This document shows, in pieces, positions 28,316 to 38,984 of a stretch of DNA of 45,367 nucleotides. The position numbers and the translations under genes were made by a program. The stretch is taken from positions 40,723 to 86,089 of the forward strand of contig MLAK01001038.1 of the NCBI GenBank assembly GCA_001839685.1, in the 5' to 3' direction. Source of the DNA: Tritrichomonas foetus. Taxonomy: Eukaryota > Parabasalia > Tritrichomonadida > Tritrichomonadidae. A model generated the notes under the pieces. That model saw nothing but the letters and a program-made list of their open reading frames with translations. It searched no databases and was not told the DNA's origin. Within the stretch, counting starts at the first letter, position 1; every line of letters begins with the position of its first letter.

Positions 28316-31300
28316 TTATTTTTTCGCCTTTCTGACAATTTTTCGCACTGATTTCACATTAAATTTAACCGCATATCCATCTTCATTAACAAACAAGGTT
28401 TCTAATAGAATTTTTGTTGCTTCTACCAAAGATGCAACATATTCTTCGCTTCTTGATCCACTGATCATTTCTGCAGCGGAATTCAAGTTCGACCAAAGTG
28501 CCAAATAAGCAGGTGTTCCACCACATACTTTACTAGTTAGAACAATAGGCTCTATTGAATCCTCTAAACGAACTAAAAATTGGGTACTATTATCTATAAG
28601 CCCTTTATTTATGATATCTGTTGTACTGTACAAATCAATTGAGTTTCTTTGTCTTGTAGCTTCAAAGAAACGGTTCATATTTTCTGACGAAATAATAAAA
28701 TTTGTATCAGTAAAAACAAAATTGGCAATTTGTGTAAGCCAAAATCCTTCTGACTCACTAAATTGTGAACCGGGATGTACATAAGCATGTACGTCATCAA
28801 AATGATCTATGATAAATATCGTTCGTGCGAAATTAAACATTTTTGCAATCAATTTGGGAAATGCGAGAGTGGTTGCAATAAACTGTTGGAAGCAACTAGG
28901 AGTATGCCATAACGTATAAAAAATTCCCCCAAGGTTTTGTAATTCATGGGCTATCTGTTCATCAGTATTGAGCAAATTTTTCGGCAATCGTTTAAGTCGT
29001 TTTCTTGATATGACCGAATCAAAGAATGACGTAATTCCTTTAACAAAAGGTTGTAACGAAGGTCGATGCCATGCTAAATGCTGGAATGTGGAGTGTATCA
29101 TTTTCGTGTAAATGTTTCCAGGAAGATCAATGGAATTTGATGAAAGTAAAAGTGATTCCATATTCAGCATGAATACAAAAGTGTCATGCCAAATTCCACT
29201 TTGAACCAAATCTGCAATAAGCTGGTCTGTCAAAATTCTTAAAAAAGTAGATTTCCCGCTTTTTTGTGGACCAACCAATCCTATATTCAAATGATAGTCT
29301 GAACCAATATGCGTAGAAAAACGATGTTTATGTAAAATTGAACGAGATTTTTGAACAATTAAATCATAACCAAAAATGTCTTCATCGATATCAGGAAAAA
29401 CTTGTAAGCATGCAACTAAACAACCATGTGCAATCCAAGCAGATGACTGCTGTCTTTCCATTTCAGGTAAAAGATTAGATGGATAAATTTCAGGTGATAG
29501 ACCAAGTGCTGCCAAAGGTTCTTCATCAACAGCTGTATCAATGAGATTATATAAAAATTCTTCATCTGTCGGAGGCATAGAAGTTGTTTGCCTTAATGAA
29601 TTTAACATATTTTCATATTTACTTGTACTTCGTGTATAAACAGGTTTCTTACGTGTTACTGAGGGAACATTTGGCTTTTTAGGAATTCGTGGCTCATTTT
29701 TTCTGAAATTTGAAGGACTATTTCGTGACTTCGGCAAACTTGATGAATTTTTATCTGGTGGAGAAAATCTATAATTAGTTCTAGAGTTACTTCTTTGATG
29801 GCATGGCGTATTTGGTGGTTTTTCAGCAAAATCTGAAAGATCAGAGATATTACGAATGATATCCGATCGCCTTCGAACAATAGCAGGTAAAGGAATATTG
29901 AAGAAATCATCATCACTTTCATCGTCATCATTTTCATCATCATCACTATCATCTGAAGAATTATCCATTAAATCATTCATTTTGTTATAACTTCCATTTG
30001 AACTATTCTGAATAGATAAATTCAATTGTGGCTTCAAAGTCGAGTTACTATTAGTGTCATGAAAATCATCATCAATATCATCAGATCCAAAAGATAAGAG
30101 ATCATCATCACTTTCCATAAATTGGTCAAGTTTGTCTGGTGATGACATTGGAGCAATTTCATTCTTTTGAATTCGAATGAGATTATTTTCATTTGAAATC
30201 GGTGATAATGGTGCAATTTGAATTGGATTTGCAATTAATGGAACAATAGCATTTTCAGTTTCTGAGGAAAAAAGGTCACTATCGTCTGAATCTCGAAATT
30301 CATCAAGTGTATCTTTTTCTTCAGCTTTGTTTTCATTCTTTTTGAGTGAATCCGATAAAGTTGTTGCATAAATATCATCATCAGTATCACCTGTGTCGAT
30401 ATTTGCTTGTTTAGCACCATAGATGTTATCATTTTTTGGTGACAAATAAGTTAAAACTTCAATAGCTGATTCAATACTTCGTAAGGTCGAAAATGATGCT
30501 GTTAAATTCTTTAATTTTTTGTCACTCAGAAGAATTTTGGTGGCTGAAGCTGATTCTTGAACTGTTTGACGTCTTCGTTTCTGATTTCCAAATTCGCCTT
30601 CATAATCTTTCGAATTTGACCTCCGATGAGTAGGAGGGAGAACAAAATCGACGGAATTTCGATAAGGTTTTTTGTTTGATTGATTTAATACTAAATTTTG
30701 ATCATCCATAAATGAAACATTAACACCTGCGCTATTTGGTGTAGTGATTACATTCGATTTAGGGCTCGGATTTTTTGGTGGTGGTGAGTCATCTGAAGAG
30801 AAATTCAATAAAGCTGAAGGAGATAAATTCTTAGAATTTCCCAGAAGTTTTTCTTTGCTTTCTATATGTTTGGGTGATGGTGTTGAATTCATTGAAATAA
30901 GAAAATCTTCTTGACTTTCAGAAATCTGAGCTGATGAATGATTTGCACTAATTAATTGAGTAGATGAGTGTGAATTTTTGTCTTTTCTATTTCTAATTTT
31001 TTGTGATGAATGGGGGCGATTAAATCTGGTTTGATGAAATAAAGGTAAGGACCGATTCACATCTTGGTTTTTGGAAGAGCTCCTTGTTAAGGAAAGATTT
31101 CTGTTATATGGGAAATCATTTCCGGGTTTTGGAATTGAATCGTTTTCCGATTTTTCGTGATCTGGATTTTTTGGCTGATATGAATCGCATGAGTCGGCAT
31201 TTATTAAATTTGATGGTGAGTGGTTCTTTTTTTGAGGTGTTTTACTGCGTCTGTGAATTTTATTAAACGGCGTATTTGGTAATTTCATTGGTTTGCCTCC

Positions 31301-31651
31301 AGAAGTCCATCCGTCTCGTACTTCAGCTTTTGGAGAATTATCCTGCTTTGAAGATGTTCGAAAAGTTTTACGATCGGGCGATCCTTTTGCTGAATCATTT
31401 GAATTTTTCGATACAAAAATTGTCGATCCTGGCTTGATTCCTTCAATCATTCGAACACTGCGACCATTTTCATCAAACAAACCTCGAACTGTCACTTTTC
31501 CCTTGAATTTCTGTTTTGCGACCTCGAGAAGCGAATTATATGAGCGGGGATAATCGATTTGAAAAACGGGAATTGAGTTGTTTTCTTTTGATTTGAGATA
31601 TAGAAATCGAGTCTTTTTTTGCGTAGACATCGATGAGACAATATCAGTCAT
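28316..31651 (-). CDS. doublecortin-like N-terminus with P-loop NTPase C-terminus
   Basis: 1111 residues from the first ATG; a second ATG seven codons later (31630) is also possible. Residues about 10-80 look like a doublecortin fold (FLYLKSKENNS, KGKVTVRGLFDENGRSV, IKPGSTIFVSK), a domain that binds tubulin. Residues 85-680 are disordered, Ser/Asn/Asp-rich, with repeated acidic Asp clusters. A P-loop NTPase region begins near 780: Walker A at about 792-800 (GPQKSGKST) and Walker B near 940 (IFIIDHFDDVH). An alpha-helical C-terminal part follows. No sensor or Arg-finger assignment is possible by eye. The combination suggests a cytoskeleton-linked NTPase of a protist-specific family; I know no named protein of this architecture. 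Confidence 0.7.
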   Translation of the reverse strand: MTDIVSSMSTQKKTRFLYLKSKENNSIPVFQIDYPRSYNSLLEVAKQKFKGKVTVRGLFDENGRSVRMIEGIKPGSTIFVSKNSNDSAKGSPDRKTFRTSSKQDNSPKAEVRDGWTSGGKPMKLPNTPFNKIHRRSKTPQKKNHSPSNLINADSCDSYQPKNPDHEKSENDSIPKPGNDFPYNRNLSLTRSSSKNQDVNRSLPLFHQTRFNRPHSSQKIRNRKDKNSHSSTQLISANHSSAQISESQEDFLISMNSTPSPKHIESKEKLLGNSKNLSPSALLNFSSDDSPPPKNPSPKSNVITTPNSAGVNVSFMDDQNLVLNQSNKKPYRNSVDFVLPPTHRRSNSKDYEGEFGNQKRRRQTVQESASATKILLSDKKLKNLTASFSTLRSIESAIEVLTYLSPKNDNIYGAKQANIDTGDTDDDIYATTLSDSLKKNENKAEEKDTLDEFRDSDDSDLFSSETENAIVPLIANPIQIAPLSPISNENNLIRIQKNEIAPMSSPDKLDQFMESDDDLLSFGSDDIDDDFHDTNSNSTLKPQLNLSIQNSSNGSYNKMNDLMDNSSDDSDDDENDDDESDDDFFNIPLPAIVRRRSDIIRNISDLSDFAEKPPNTPCHQRSNSRTNYRFSPPDKNSSSLPKSRNSPSNFRKNEPRIPKKPNVPSVTRKKPVYTRSTSKYENMLNSLRQTTSMPPTDEEFLYNLIDTAVDEEPLAALGLSPEIYPSNLLPEMERQQSSAWIAHGCLVACLQVFPDIDEDIFGYDLIVQKSRSILHKHRFSTHIGSDYHLNIGLVGPQKSGKSTFLRILTDQLIADLVQSGIWHDTFVFMLNMESLLLSSNSIDLPGNIYTKMIHSTFQHLAWHRPSLQPFVKGITSFFDSVISRKRLKRLPKNLLNTDEQIAHELQNLGGIFYTLWHTPSCFQQFIATTLAFPKLIAKMFNFARTIFIIDHFDDVHAYVHPGSQFSESEGFWLTQIANFVFTDTNFIISSENMNRFFEATRQRNSIDLYSTTDIINKGLIDNSTQFLVRLEDSIEPIVLTSKVCGGTPAYLALWSNLNSAAEMISGSRSEEYVASLVEATKILLETLFVNEDGYAVKFNVKSVRKIVRKAKK

Positions 31652-32749
31652 CAAAAGCAAAGTTTTTCAAATTTGAGACTGGGAAAGAATTTCTGTTTAA
31701 ACGTTCGACATTTAAATTTTTCACCTTTGATAAGGTTATTTATTGTTTTCAATCGAAAAAATCTTTCTGAATAAAAATGGTACGTTTACCTATCATAAAG
31801 ATATTTCAATATATATTTGGTCATAGTAATTCCCACTATAATCGATGGAATTTACACCGAATAATGTTGTTCTTTTGATCAACGAGTTCATTTAATTATT
31901 ATACAACTTAAATATGTCTATTATTTAATTAGGGAGTGGAGTCATGTTAAAATATTTATGTTAAAATATATGTATAACGTATGGCTAAGTTAGATGATGT
32001 CTAAAGTAATTATGAAAATCGAAAATAGTGGGGATAAGGATTTTTGATGAATTAGCGTTTTATATCACATATCTTTTTTTTTTATGAAGACGATAGATTA
32101 GATGCAGTATCCTTTACTTAATGTGGAAGAAATAGTTTGTGCATTAAAGGTTTATGATCTCTAGATTTTACTACATTTTTCGAAGAAACTATAAAATCGT
32201 CAAAATTATAAGATTAAATCACCACTTTAGCTGTGCATTTAATCATTCATTTGGTTTAATTGTAATCATTATAATGTAAATCAATCAGATTTTGTTGAAA
32301 AATCTTAGAAGGTGATCTAGATTTATTTTGTTTAAACACACCACTTCTCTGAGTATTTTGTGTAATGGAACAGTCATCAATCACAACTTTAGATTCATCA
32401 GAAAATTAAGACATTCTTAATCATTAGGTATTCAATACCCATTTTACTCACATTCACCTTATAATTTCATATTTAACTTACAATTAAAATATAAAGTGAC
32501 TTTTCTTACATCATAAAGATTATTAAAGTCATAATATACTTTTTATGCATTTATTCTAATCTCCATCTTTACTTTTTGAATAATCCTATCTAACAACTGA
32601 TCCTATCTTAATCTTATCGCGAAAACGATGATTTCATACACTAATTAATATATTTGACTTCAGCTTGTAATACAACAATATTTTGGATAAAATTTAAAGT
32701 TTTACTTAGTATTTACAAGATATAGTATGTGATTTGACAAAAATCAGAT
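31652..32749. other. 1.1-kb gene-free region
   Basis: AT-rich. It contains AACGTT at 31700-31705, 49 bases before the P-loop gene ATG. Beyond that I see no ORFs, repeats or structured patches. Confidence 0.5.
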
Positions 32750-33472
32750 TTAAAAGTTTGTAAAATAGCTTGAATTAACGAATGTGGACTGATTTTCATT
32801 TTGCATATAATGGTTCATTTTCTTTCTTAATATTGGGTTTGTTGGCAAATTCTTGTTGTGCAAATGTAATCTATTATGACACAATTCATTTCCTTTTGAA
32901 AAAGAGTTTGATTGTTGACTGTTATCAGGTACTGTATTTATTCTAGTGTTTTTATATTCAGGAACTGAAGAATATTTCGCCTTTTCTTTTGAATTGTCAA
33001 ATATCAAATCATAAGATGGTGATTCTTCTCTGTAGTAGCGTGGTTCAATATTATTCTGAAAAAGTGTCTTTGGAGCGATTATTTCATCTTTTGTCGAGTC
33101 TTTTGGCTGAAAGTGGACTGGGCTTTGATTCATCAAAATAGAAAAATTACCATTTTGATTCGATTTTACTGATGATATATGCTTGCTTAATCCGAATTTA
33201 ACACGTTCTTTAATGACTGGACTTGGGCTGGGTGATCGGCTCGATACATGAGTTGAAAATGGTGTCGAATTGAAAATGAATTGATCTTCTGATTTCCTTT
33301 CGAAAAATCGGATAATTGCTGAATCATTCTTATTGACATACACAATAAGAATTGTTATTAAAACAATCAAGAAGATTAAAATCAAATTTAACATTGCTTT
33401 TAAATCTTTAGAAGTGAATATTTTAAACGTAAAGAAAATCAACTGAAAAAGTGAGATATGGTTATAAATCAT
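32750..33472 (-). CDS. small single-pass membrane protein (hypothetical)
   Basis: 240 residues from the first ATG; an internal ATG at residue 27 (33394) directly before the hydrophobic stretch is also plausible. One strong membrane span lies at about residues 27-47 (MLNLILIFLIVLITILIVYV), followed by a Ser/Pro-rich basic segment (SSRSPSPSPVIKERVKFGLS) and a polar tail of more than 150 residues rich in Asn, Ser and Lys. This fits a type II or signal-anchor protein with a large extracellular or lumenal or cytosolic tail. No domain is recognised. SRSPSPSP is a possible kinase target. It is probably lineage-specific. Confidence 0.55.
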   Translation of the reverse strand: MIYNHISLFQLIFFTFKIFTSKDLKAMLNLILIFLIVLITILIVYVNKNDSAIIRFFERKSEDQFIFNSTPFSTHVSSRSPSPSPVIKERVKFGLSKHISSVKSNQNGNFSILMNQSPVHFQPKDSTKDEIIAPKTLFQNNIEPRYYREESPSYDLIFDNSKEKAKYSSVPEYKNTRINTVPDNSQQSNSFSKGNELCHNRLHLHNKNLPTNPILRKKMNHYMQNENQSTFVNSSYFTNF

Positions 33473-33565
33473 TCAATTGATATATAGTCATGATTTAATG
33501 ACCATTTATATTCACAAAAAGTCGACAGCCAGAATTGTGGTTAGAAGCAAATTTCTTTTTTTTCT

Positions 33566-33988
33566 ATGGGAAAACATCACAGAAGAACTACTCCATTAAT
33601 ACCAATTGCTTCCCCACTTGCAGGACACCGTTTAACCAAAAAAATTGGAAATTTGATCACAAAATGCGCAGAATCCAAAAATCTTGTGTATGGAATCAAA
33701 AGCACGGGGAAATCATTGAGAAAGAATGAAAAAGGAATATGTGTGATAGGTGGAAATGTTACCCCAATGGATGCTATCACTCATATACCGGGCATATGCG
33801 ACGAAAATAATACACCTTACGTTTTCGTCCCACAAAAGGAGCAACTTGGTGCTTATGCACAAAGAAACTCGCCTGTTGCGTGCTGCGTAATTCTTGAGCC
33901 GTCCTCAGAAAAACACGATTATTCTGACGATTATCAAGCAATTTTGGAAGAGATTCATGCATTGGCAGCAGAAAATACATCAGCATAG
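33566..33988 (+). CDS. NHP2: H/ACA snoRNP protein Nhp2 (L7Ae family)
   Basis: 140 residues, ATG start. Nhp2 binds the kink of H/ACA guide RNAs and is part of the complex that turns uridine into pseudouridine in rRNA. The L7Ae fold is visible from about residue 22: LTKKIGNLITKCAESKNLVYG, KSTGKSLRKNEKGICVIGGNVTPMDAITHIPGICDENNTPYVFVPQKEQLGAY, then SPVACCVILEP. The order KG-(I/V)-hydrophobic-x-G-(D/N)-x-x-P, and CDENN-x-PYV-(F/Y)-(V/I)-P-(S/Q)-K-x-x-LG, is the Nhp2 form rather than Snu13 or ribosomal L30/L7Ae. The tail is acidic and short. It overlaps no other gene. Confidence 0.92.
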   Translation: MGKHHRRTTPLIPIASPLAGHRLTKKIGNLITKCAESKNLVYGIKSTGKSLRKNEKGICVIGGNVTPMDAITHIPGICDENNTPYVFVPQKEQLGAYAQRNSPVACCVILEPSSEKHDYSDDYQAILEEIHALAAENTSA

Positions 33989-34159
33989 ATTTAACCAGAA
34001 ATGTTATCATTAAATTGAATATATATTATATTTTCATTCATATTTCATCTTTTCTTTTTTCCATTAGAGAATGGTCTTTCGAAATGCATGAAATTGTGAG
34101 CAATTCTAATTCATGAAATTTGATGATACAACTCGTAAATCTAAGATTAATAAATAAAC

Positions 34160-34223
34160 AAAAGATTAATGAACTAACAAAAGATTAATGAACTAACAAA
34201 AGATTAATGAATTAACAAAAGAT
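34160..34223. repeat. 19-bp tandem repeat, 3+ copies
   Basis: Three units of AAAAGATTAATGAACTAAC (last unit ATT for ACT) and a partial fourth. It lies in the short space between Nhp2 and the cyclase-like gene. Although the unit contains ACTAAC, there is no acceptor CAG, so it is not read as an intron signal. Confidence 0.85.
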
Positions 34224-34268
34224 GAAAATATAAGCCGCACAAGGAAATAAAAGAATACAAACATTTTA

Positions 34269-37200
34269 TTACCCGATTTCGTTTGAAATTTTCTGTAGAT
34301 CGATCGAATTAATCCACGCTGGTGACATATGTTTCCAGATCACTTGAACATCAGTAACTTCTTGTGAAACAAAGTTTGGAAGATGTTCTAGTACTTTTGG
34401 TTTCAATAATAAGAAACCTGGTGTAGATTTCACGCACAACATGTGCGCCCGATTAATAACTTTAGAATAAACATTAAATGTAGCATCATGTAATCTCATG
34501 CCAGAATATATTAATTTATTATACACTAACCCCATTCTAATTTTGAAATTATGAGAAGCTGTATATTTATAAACTTCCCCAATAAAATTAATAACATCTT
34601 CACCAACTTCATATGTACTCGAAGTTTGCCTTGTCATATTAAAACAGATAAAATGAGTCATTCCAAATTGTTTTACTATTGTTGCATCTCTATTATCTTT
34701 GGCAAGTTGTGTTAATTTATTCCAAAACTGTTTATAAATCATTAATAGATTACTTGCAGTTACACCTTCATAATCATTGAAATATAAGAACTCAACAGCA
34801 AGTAGCATAATAGAATTTGAGAAAAGCATGCTATTTTGAGATTCAAAATTCACTTTATGATGTAAATTCTGTGGAATTATTTGCTCTTTAATGGAAAACA
34901 TTTTTTTCTGTTCTCCTTTGAAGTCTTGTTTCCTTTTATCATTAATTGTTGCTTCATGGAAGATTAAAATAATTGAATTTTCTTCAGAATGGAATAATTG
35001 AACAGTATCATTTTGATATTGAAATGTATGGCCTGAATCAAAAGTCAATAAATGTTTTGCTAAATCATCTTTCAAAATACTTCCCATTGCATAACCATAT
35101 TTGGTTTTCATAGGATTATTTGAAAACAAAACAATAAACTTTTCGTCAACAATCATAATAGGTTCTTTCGCGATTTCTTGGCATTTCAATTTCATCGCAT
35201 TTTCGGTCTCAGATACAAGTGAGCCTTCAAAAACACCACCAAAGATGTTCATGATGGCAGTTGAGTTTTCAATATAGTTTGATTCAATCATAGATAAAAG
35301 AGAGATACAAAATCTAATGGTATCACAAACTTGTGATAATTTATTTAATTGGTAGACAGAAATAATTGTCCCCAATAAAAATAAGCCAGTAGCAATCAAA
35401 TAAGCTTGCAGTACAACACTATCCAATTTCGAAGAAAGACTATCTGCAATAGAACTAATAAGAAAAACAAAATGATCAGGGAAAATGTGTGAAATTATTT
35501 CATGGTTAAAAAATATTAAAAGTTTTGATTCTTTGGAAACAGCTGATTCATCTTCCAATTGTAAAAGTGAAAGAAGTGAATGTAACATTTCTATTTGAAC
35601 CATTGGTGGTAAATCATTAAATCTATCATGGATAAAGTCATGATCAACCCAATCTGTCTTAATATTTAGTAAATAATCAGAAATCTCTTTTGTTGAACTT
35701 AAAATATCAGAAGGATAGCCATTCCACATTTCAGAAGTAAGCCAATAACTGGCATTCTCAAATAATTCATATGTCGAATCTAATTTTTCGATCAGCCAAC
35801 TTGCTGTATCTTTCCAAAATGGATAACCCGCATGCACAATGGCAAGACGATGAAGAAGATTACCGCAAGTAAATAACGATGTCATATATGTAGTAACTAA
35901 AGTATACCTGTTAGGAAATGTTGTGAGTATTGGAATTTGTTGATCAATTAATACAAGTGATAGAAAAATACAGCCAACTGCAACTACAGAAGAAAGTACG
36001 GCAATAACTGAAATGTGTGTAGTAGGTAAGCCACCATGTGTATCACCAACAGATTGAATTTGCATGAACTGATGAATAAATTTCACTTCTTCTTTTTGAC
36101 AAATTTCATCATCAGAATTCTTTAATGATGAATATTGATGGATCACTTTGTGTAAGCATATTCGAGGAAGAGAACTAATTGCATCAACTATAAACTTCCA
36201 TATTGTTTTTAATCTAAATGTAAAATAAAGGAAAAATGGTTCTGCTAAAATAGTCACTATTACTATAAAAATAGAAATATTAAAAACGATATTATAATAA
36301 TCAGTTAAGACATTATTCATATCATTTCTCAATTTTTCAGCACTTAGTCTTAATGCATTGGCGATTTCATCTACATTTAAGAGATAAGAAATCATCCAAG
36401 TTTCATTTAAGAAATTATACGTTAAGTTTTGGCCGTATTTATGTAAATTATATGAAATCCCATTTACAGCCTCTTGAAAGAGCGCCGTGTAAGTGTTTTC
36501 ATACCTTTCTTGATTAACTACTTCAGGACTTATCATTTCAACGTAAGCTTGTAAAGTATTCACGAAATAATGCTGTGAATTTGTAATAAACAGAGCTGCT
36601 AATTCTTCTAATCCAGCATTTGTTTCCAAAATTAATCCATTTAATAAATTCATTGTATTTTCATAAAATTCTTCTATTCCTTGAACAATGTCTTGTCGAT
36701 CAACGTCATCCAAAATGTGACCATCGGCATACAATGCAATTCGAGTCATTCCAAAACCTATAACTTCCAATCTAAATTTCAAATTACTGATTAAAATAAC
36801 GCCATTGTAAAATCGATTAAATTTGCTGGAACCGTTTTGCATGATTATTGGGATCAGAAATTGTCCACATAGGAAAGATAAAATGAAAATTAATAAAACT
36901 AAGAATTTTAAAAATGATGCAACTCGAATTGGAGTCTCTTTTCCATAATTTCGATATAAGCTTTGAACATAATTGGTAACATGTTCACTTTTATTTTTAT
37001 AAGAGGCTTCACTTCCAGCACCTGTAGTTATTTCTAGTTCTTTATATTGGAGAGACATTGATTCTTCTTCTTCTTCATTATCATTGACAAATGAATAAAT
37101 AGATTCAGGTAAACTTGGAAATAATTTCTGTGCATGCGATTGTGCAATATCAATAAGAAATGATTTCGATTTATTTAAATATTCTGAACGCCTATACCAA

Positions 37201-38777
37201 TGCAGAGCTTCTTGGGGGTCATGGAAGATATTTTCTTGGAATTTGGCATATTTAAAGCAAATTGTAGGATTATTCGGAAAAAATGAAATTAAATGAAAAT
37301 AAGCTGACTGGCAATATTCAAGTGATTCTTTTAATTTTGAACCAATATTATATGCAGATGTCATTGAATAATCAGCTATTGCACTCCAATACGAAACAAT
37401 CAGTGATTTAGATTTGGTAACTGCTGATTCGATAATTTTTATAGTTTGACAAATATCTTTTGACATATGTCTATTTCTACTTTTGGAGATAATCTTCATT
37501 TGTGTGATAAAACATGATAGTTGAACTGAGCGAAACTTTTTCATTTTAAACTGATCAATTGCAACTGCTAATTTTGAGTTTTCTTCATAATAAACAGATA
37601 AAAATCGAACGTAGGTTGACCAAACAATTTCTGAATTATTATATCGCTCTAATGCTTCACTAAATGGAATCCAGGATAAAACGTATGAATGACCATATTT
37701 AAACCCAATTCTTATCATTTTAGTGAAAATTATGGAATTTGTAAAACACTCATCAAAAGTGATTTTCGCTTCACTTAATAACGAAATCTGTTTGAGAACT
37801 GACCGTTCATATGAAGAAAGCATTGCATAGAAAATCAATGAAAAAATCGCACCAATTGCAAAAAATGCAATAACTAAAGCTGTATTTGAAAAAGATAAAG
37901 TTGAATTCATCAAATCTTGAATAACAATTAAAATAATTGTAGCCAATGCAAAGGAGAAATGAAGTGATTGATAAAAAGTATCAACTATTGGAATGAAATA
38001 AAATTCTATTATCATCATTGCGATAAATAAAACGACACAGAGGCCACTCACGGAATAGAATAGTGGTCCATCTAAAAATTCTAAAATTCTTGATAAAAAA
38101 GAAACTATGGAAATTAATATAGCAACATAATTTTGACCAAAAATGACTGACCAAAATAAGCATCGTCCTTTTTCGAAAAGTGCTGAAGACCCCGTCAAAA
38201 TTGTCATAATTGTATACGCAAAAAACAAAATTATATAAACAGATAAAAAAATTTCAACCAAAGTAGTAAACTTTGATCTATCTGTTATTATAATGCCAAT
38301 AATTTTGGCAATTTCTGGTGGGATGGCAAGTGTCACCAATGGCATCAAAAATTCAGTATTAAATGAAGCAACCCAAATGAATCTGGTGTGAACATGATGT
38401 TTTTTCCAAAAAACAAGAATTAGTGAGATTTGAATAACATGACCAAATAGCGATAAAGCAGTGATGACAACAAACGAAAGTGAAACAGTTGAAAAATCAT
38501 TGTCCGTTGCACCAAACCGCCAAATAAAGCTGATATAACGAATTACTTGAGTCGTCGGTGATTCCTGATCCCATATGTTTGCTTTATTCACGAGAAAGAA
38601 TGAAACAGTCGTTTGCAAAAAATATACCATAAATACTGCAATATACAAAAAAACTGGCAGTAGCGAATTTACTCTGGATAGAATAACAAAGCCTTGTATA
38701 TGTTTGATGATGATTCTGAAGAGGCTCTTTGGAATGATTCCCTGTTTTGCCTCTTTCAAAATCGCGTTGCTGTTCAT
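34269..38777 (-). CDS. multi-pass receptor with degenerate class III nucleotide cyclase domain
   Basis: 1502 residues, ATG start. About seven membrane spans lie in the first 330 residues, then a soluble helical part (330-630), a span near 650, a large region (about 670-840) bounded by spans near 840 and 920, another near 1140, then a cytosolic C-terminus. The C-terminal ~190 residues (from about 1315) follow the class III cyclase fold: LLAVEFLYFNDYEG, KQFGMTHFICF, RMGLVYNKLIYSG, FNVYSKVINRAHML. The first metal Asp position appears to be Glu (about 1329), the second is Met (1373), and the Arg after the Asn (about 1442) is lost. It may therefore be inactive, or a partner in a dimer. The layout matches the large trichomonad family of cyclase-like receptors. 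A possible PAS-like segment precedes the domain. Confidence 0.75.
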   Translation of the reverse strand: MNSNAILKEAKQGIIPKSLFRIIIKHIQGFVILSRVNSLLPVFLYIAVFMVYFLQTTVSFFLVNKANIWDQESPTTQVIRYISFIWRFGATDNDFSTVSLSFVVITALSLFGHVIQISLILVFWKKHHVHTRFIWVASFNTEFLMPLVTLAIPPEIAKIIGIIITDRSKFTTLVEIFLSVYIILFFAYTIMTILTGSSALFEKGRCLFWSVIFGQNYVAILISIVSFLSRILEFLDGPLFYSVSGLCVVLFIAMMIIEFYFIPIVDTFYQSLHFSFALATIILIVIQDLMNSTLSFSNTALVIAFFAIGAIFSLIFYAMLSSYERSVLKQISLLSEAKITFDECFTNSIIFTKMIRIGFKYGHSYVLSWIPFSEALERYNNSEIVWSTYVRFLSVYYEENSKLAVAIDQFKMKKFRSVQLSCFITQMKIISKSRNRHMSKDICQTIKIIESAVTKSKSLIVSYWSAIADYSMTSAYNIGSKLKESLEYCQSAYFHLISFFPNNPTICFKYAKFQENIFHDPQEALHWYRRSEYLNKSKSFLIDIAQSHAQKLFPSLPESIYSFVNDNEEEEESMSLQYKELEITTGAGSEASYKNKSEHVTNYVQSLYRNYGKETPIRVASFLKFLVLLIFILSFLCGQFLIPIIMQNGSSKFNRFYNGVILISNLKFRLEVIGFGMTRIALYADGHILDDVDRQDIVQGIEEFYENTMNLLNGLILETNAGLEELAALFITNSQHYFVNTLQAYVEMISPEVVNQERYENTYTALFQEAVNGISYNLHKYGQNLTYNFLNETWMISYLLNVDEIANALRLSAEKLRNDMNNVLTDYYNIVFNISIFIVIVTILAEPFFLYFTFRLKTIWKFIVDAISSLPRICLHKVIHQYSSLKNSDDEICQKEEVKFIHQFMQIQSVGDTHGGLPTTHISVIAVLSSVVAVGCIFLSLVLIDQQIPILTTFPNRYTLVTTYMTSLFTCGNLLHRLAIVHAGYPFWKDTASWLIEKLDSTYELFENASYWLTSEMWNGYPSDILSSTKEISDYLLNIKTDWVDHDFIHDRFNDLPPMVQIEMLHSLLSLLQLEDESAVSKESKLLIFFNHEIISHIFPDHFVFLISSIADSLSSKLDSVVLQAYLIATGLFLLGTIISVYQLNKLSQVCDTIRFCISLLSMIESNYIENSTAIMNIFGGVFEGSLVSETENAMKLKCQEIAKEPIMIVDEKFIVLFSNNPMKTKYGYAMGSILKDDLAKHLLTFDSGHTFQYQNDTVQLFHSEENSIILIFHEATINDKRKQDFKGEQKKMFSIKEQIIPQNLHHKVNFESQNSMLFSNSIMLLAVEFLYFNDYEGVTASNLLMIYKQFWNKLTQLAKDNRDATIVKQFGMTHFICFNMTRQTSSTYEVGEDVINFIGEVYKYTASHNFKIRMGLVYNKLIYSGMRLHDATFNVYSKVINRAHMLCVKSTPGFLLLKPKVLEHLPNFVSQEVTDVQVIWKHMSPAWINSIDLQKISNEIG

Positions 38778-38976
38778 TTAAATTTGTTTTCAATTTGTTT
38801 TCTCTTTCTATTCAAAAATCACAAACTCATACAAAATAATTCATAAAATGAACCATATTTTAGGATTTTCTTTCCATAATATCATCACAAAAAATGGCGT
38901 TGACCAGATATTATCTCAATCGATATATATCGTATCGCTGTATACATTACACAAAAAGTTCTACAAATATATTTGC

Positions 38977-38984
38977 TTCAGAAT
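38977..38984. repeat. 8-bp target-site duplication, left (copy 2)
   Basis: TTCAGAAT before the left end; identical to 40052-40059 and different from the copy 1 target site. Confidence 0.9.
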
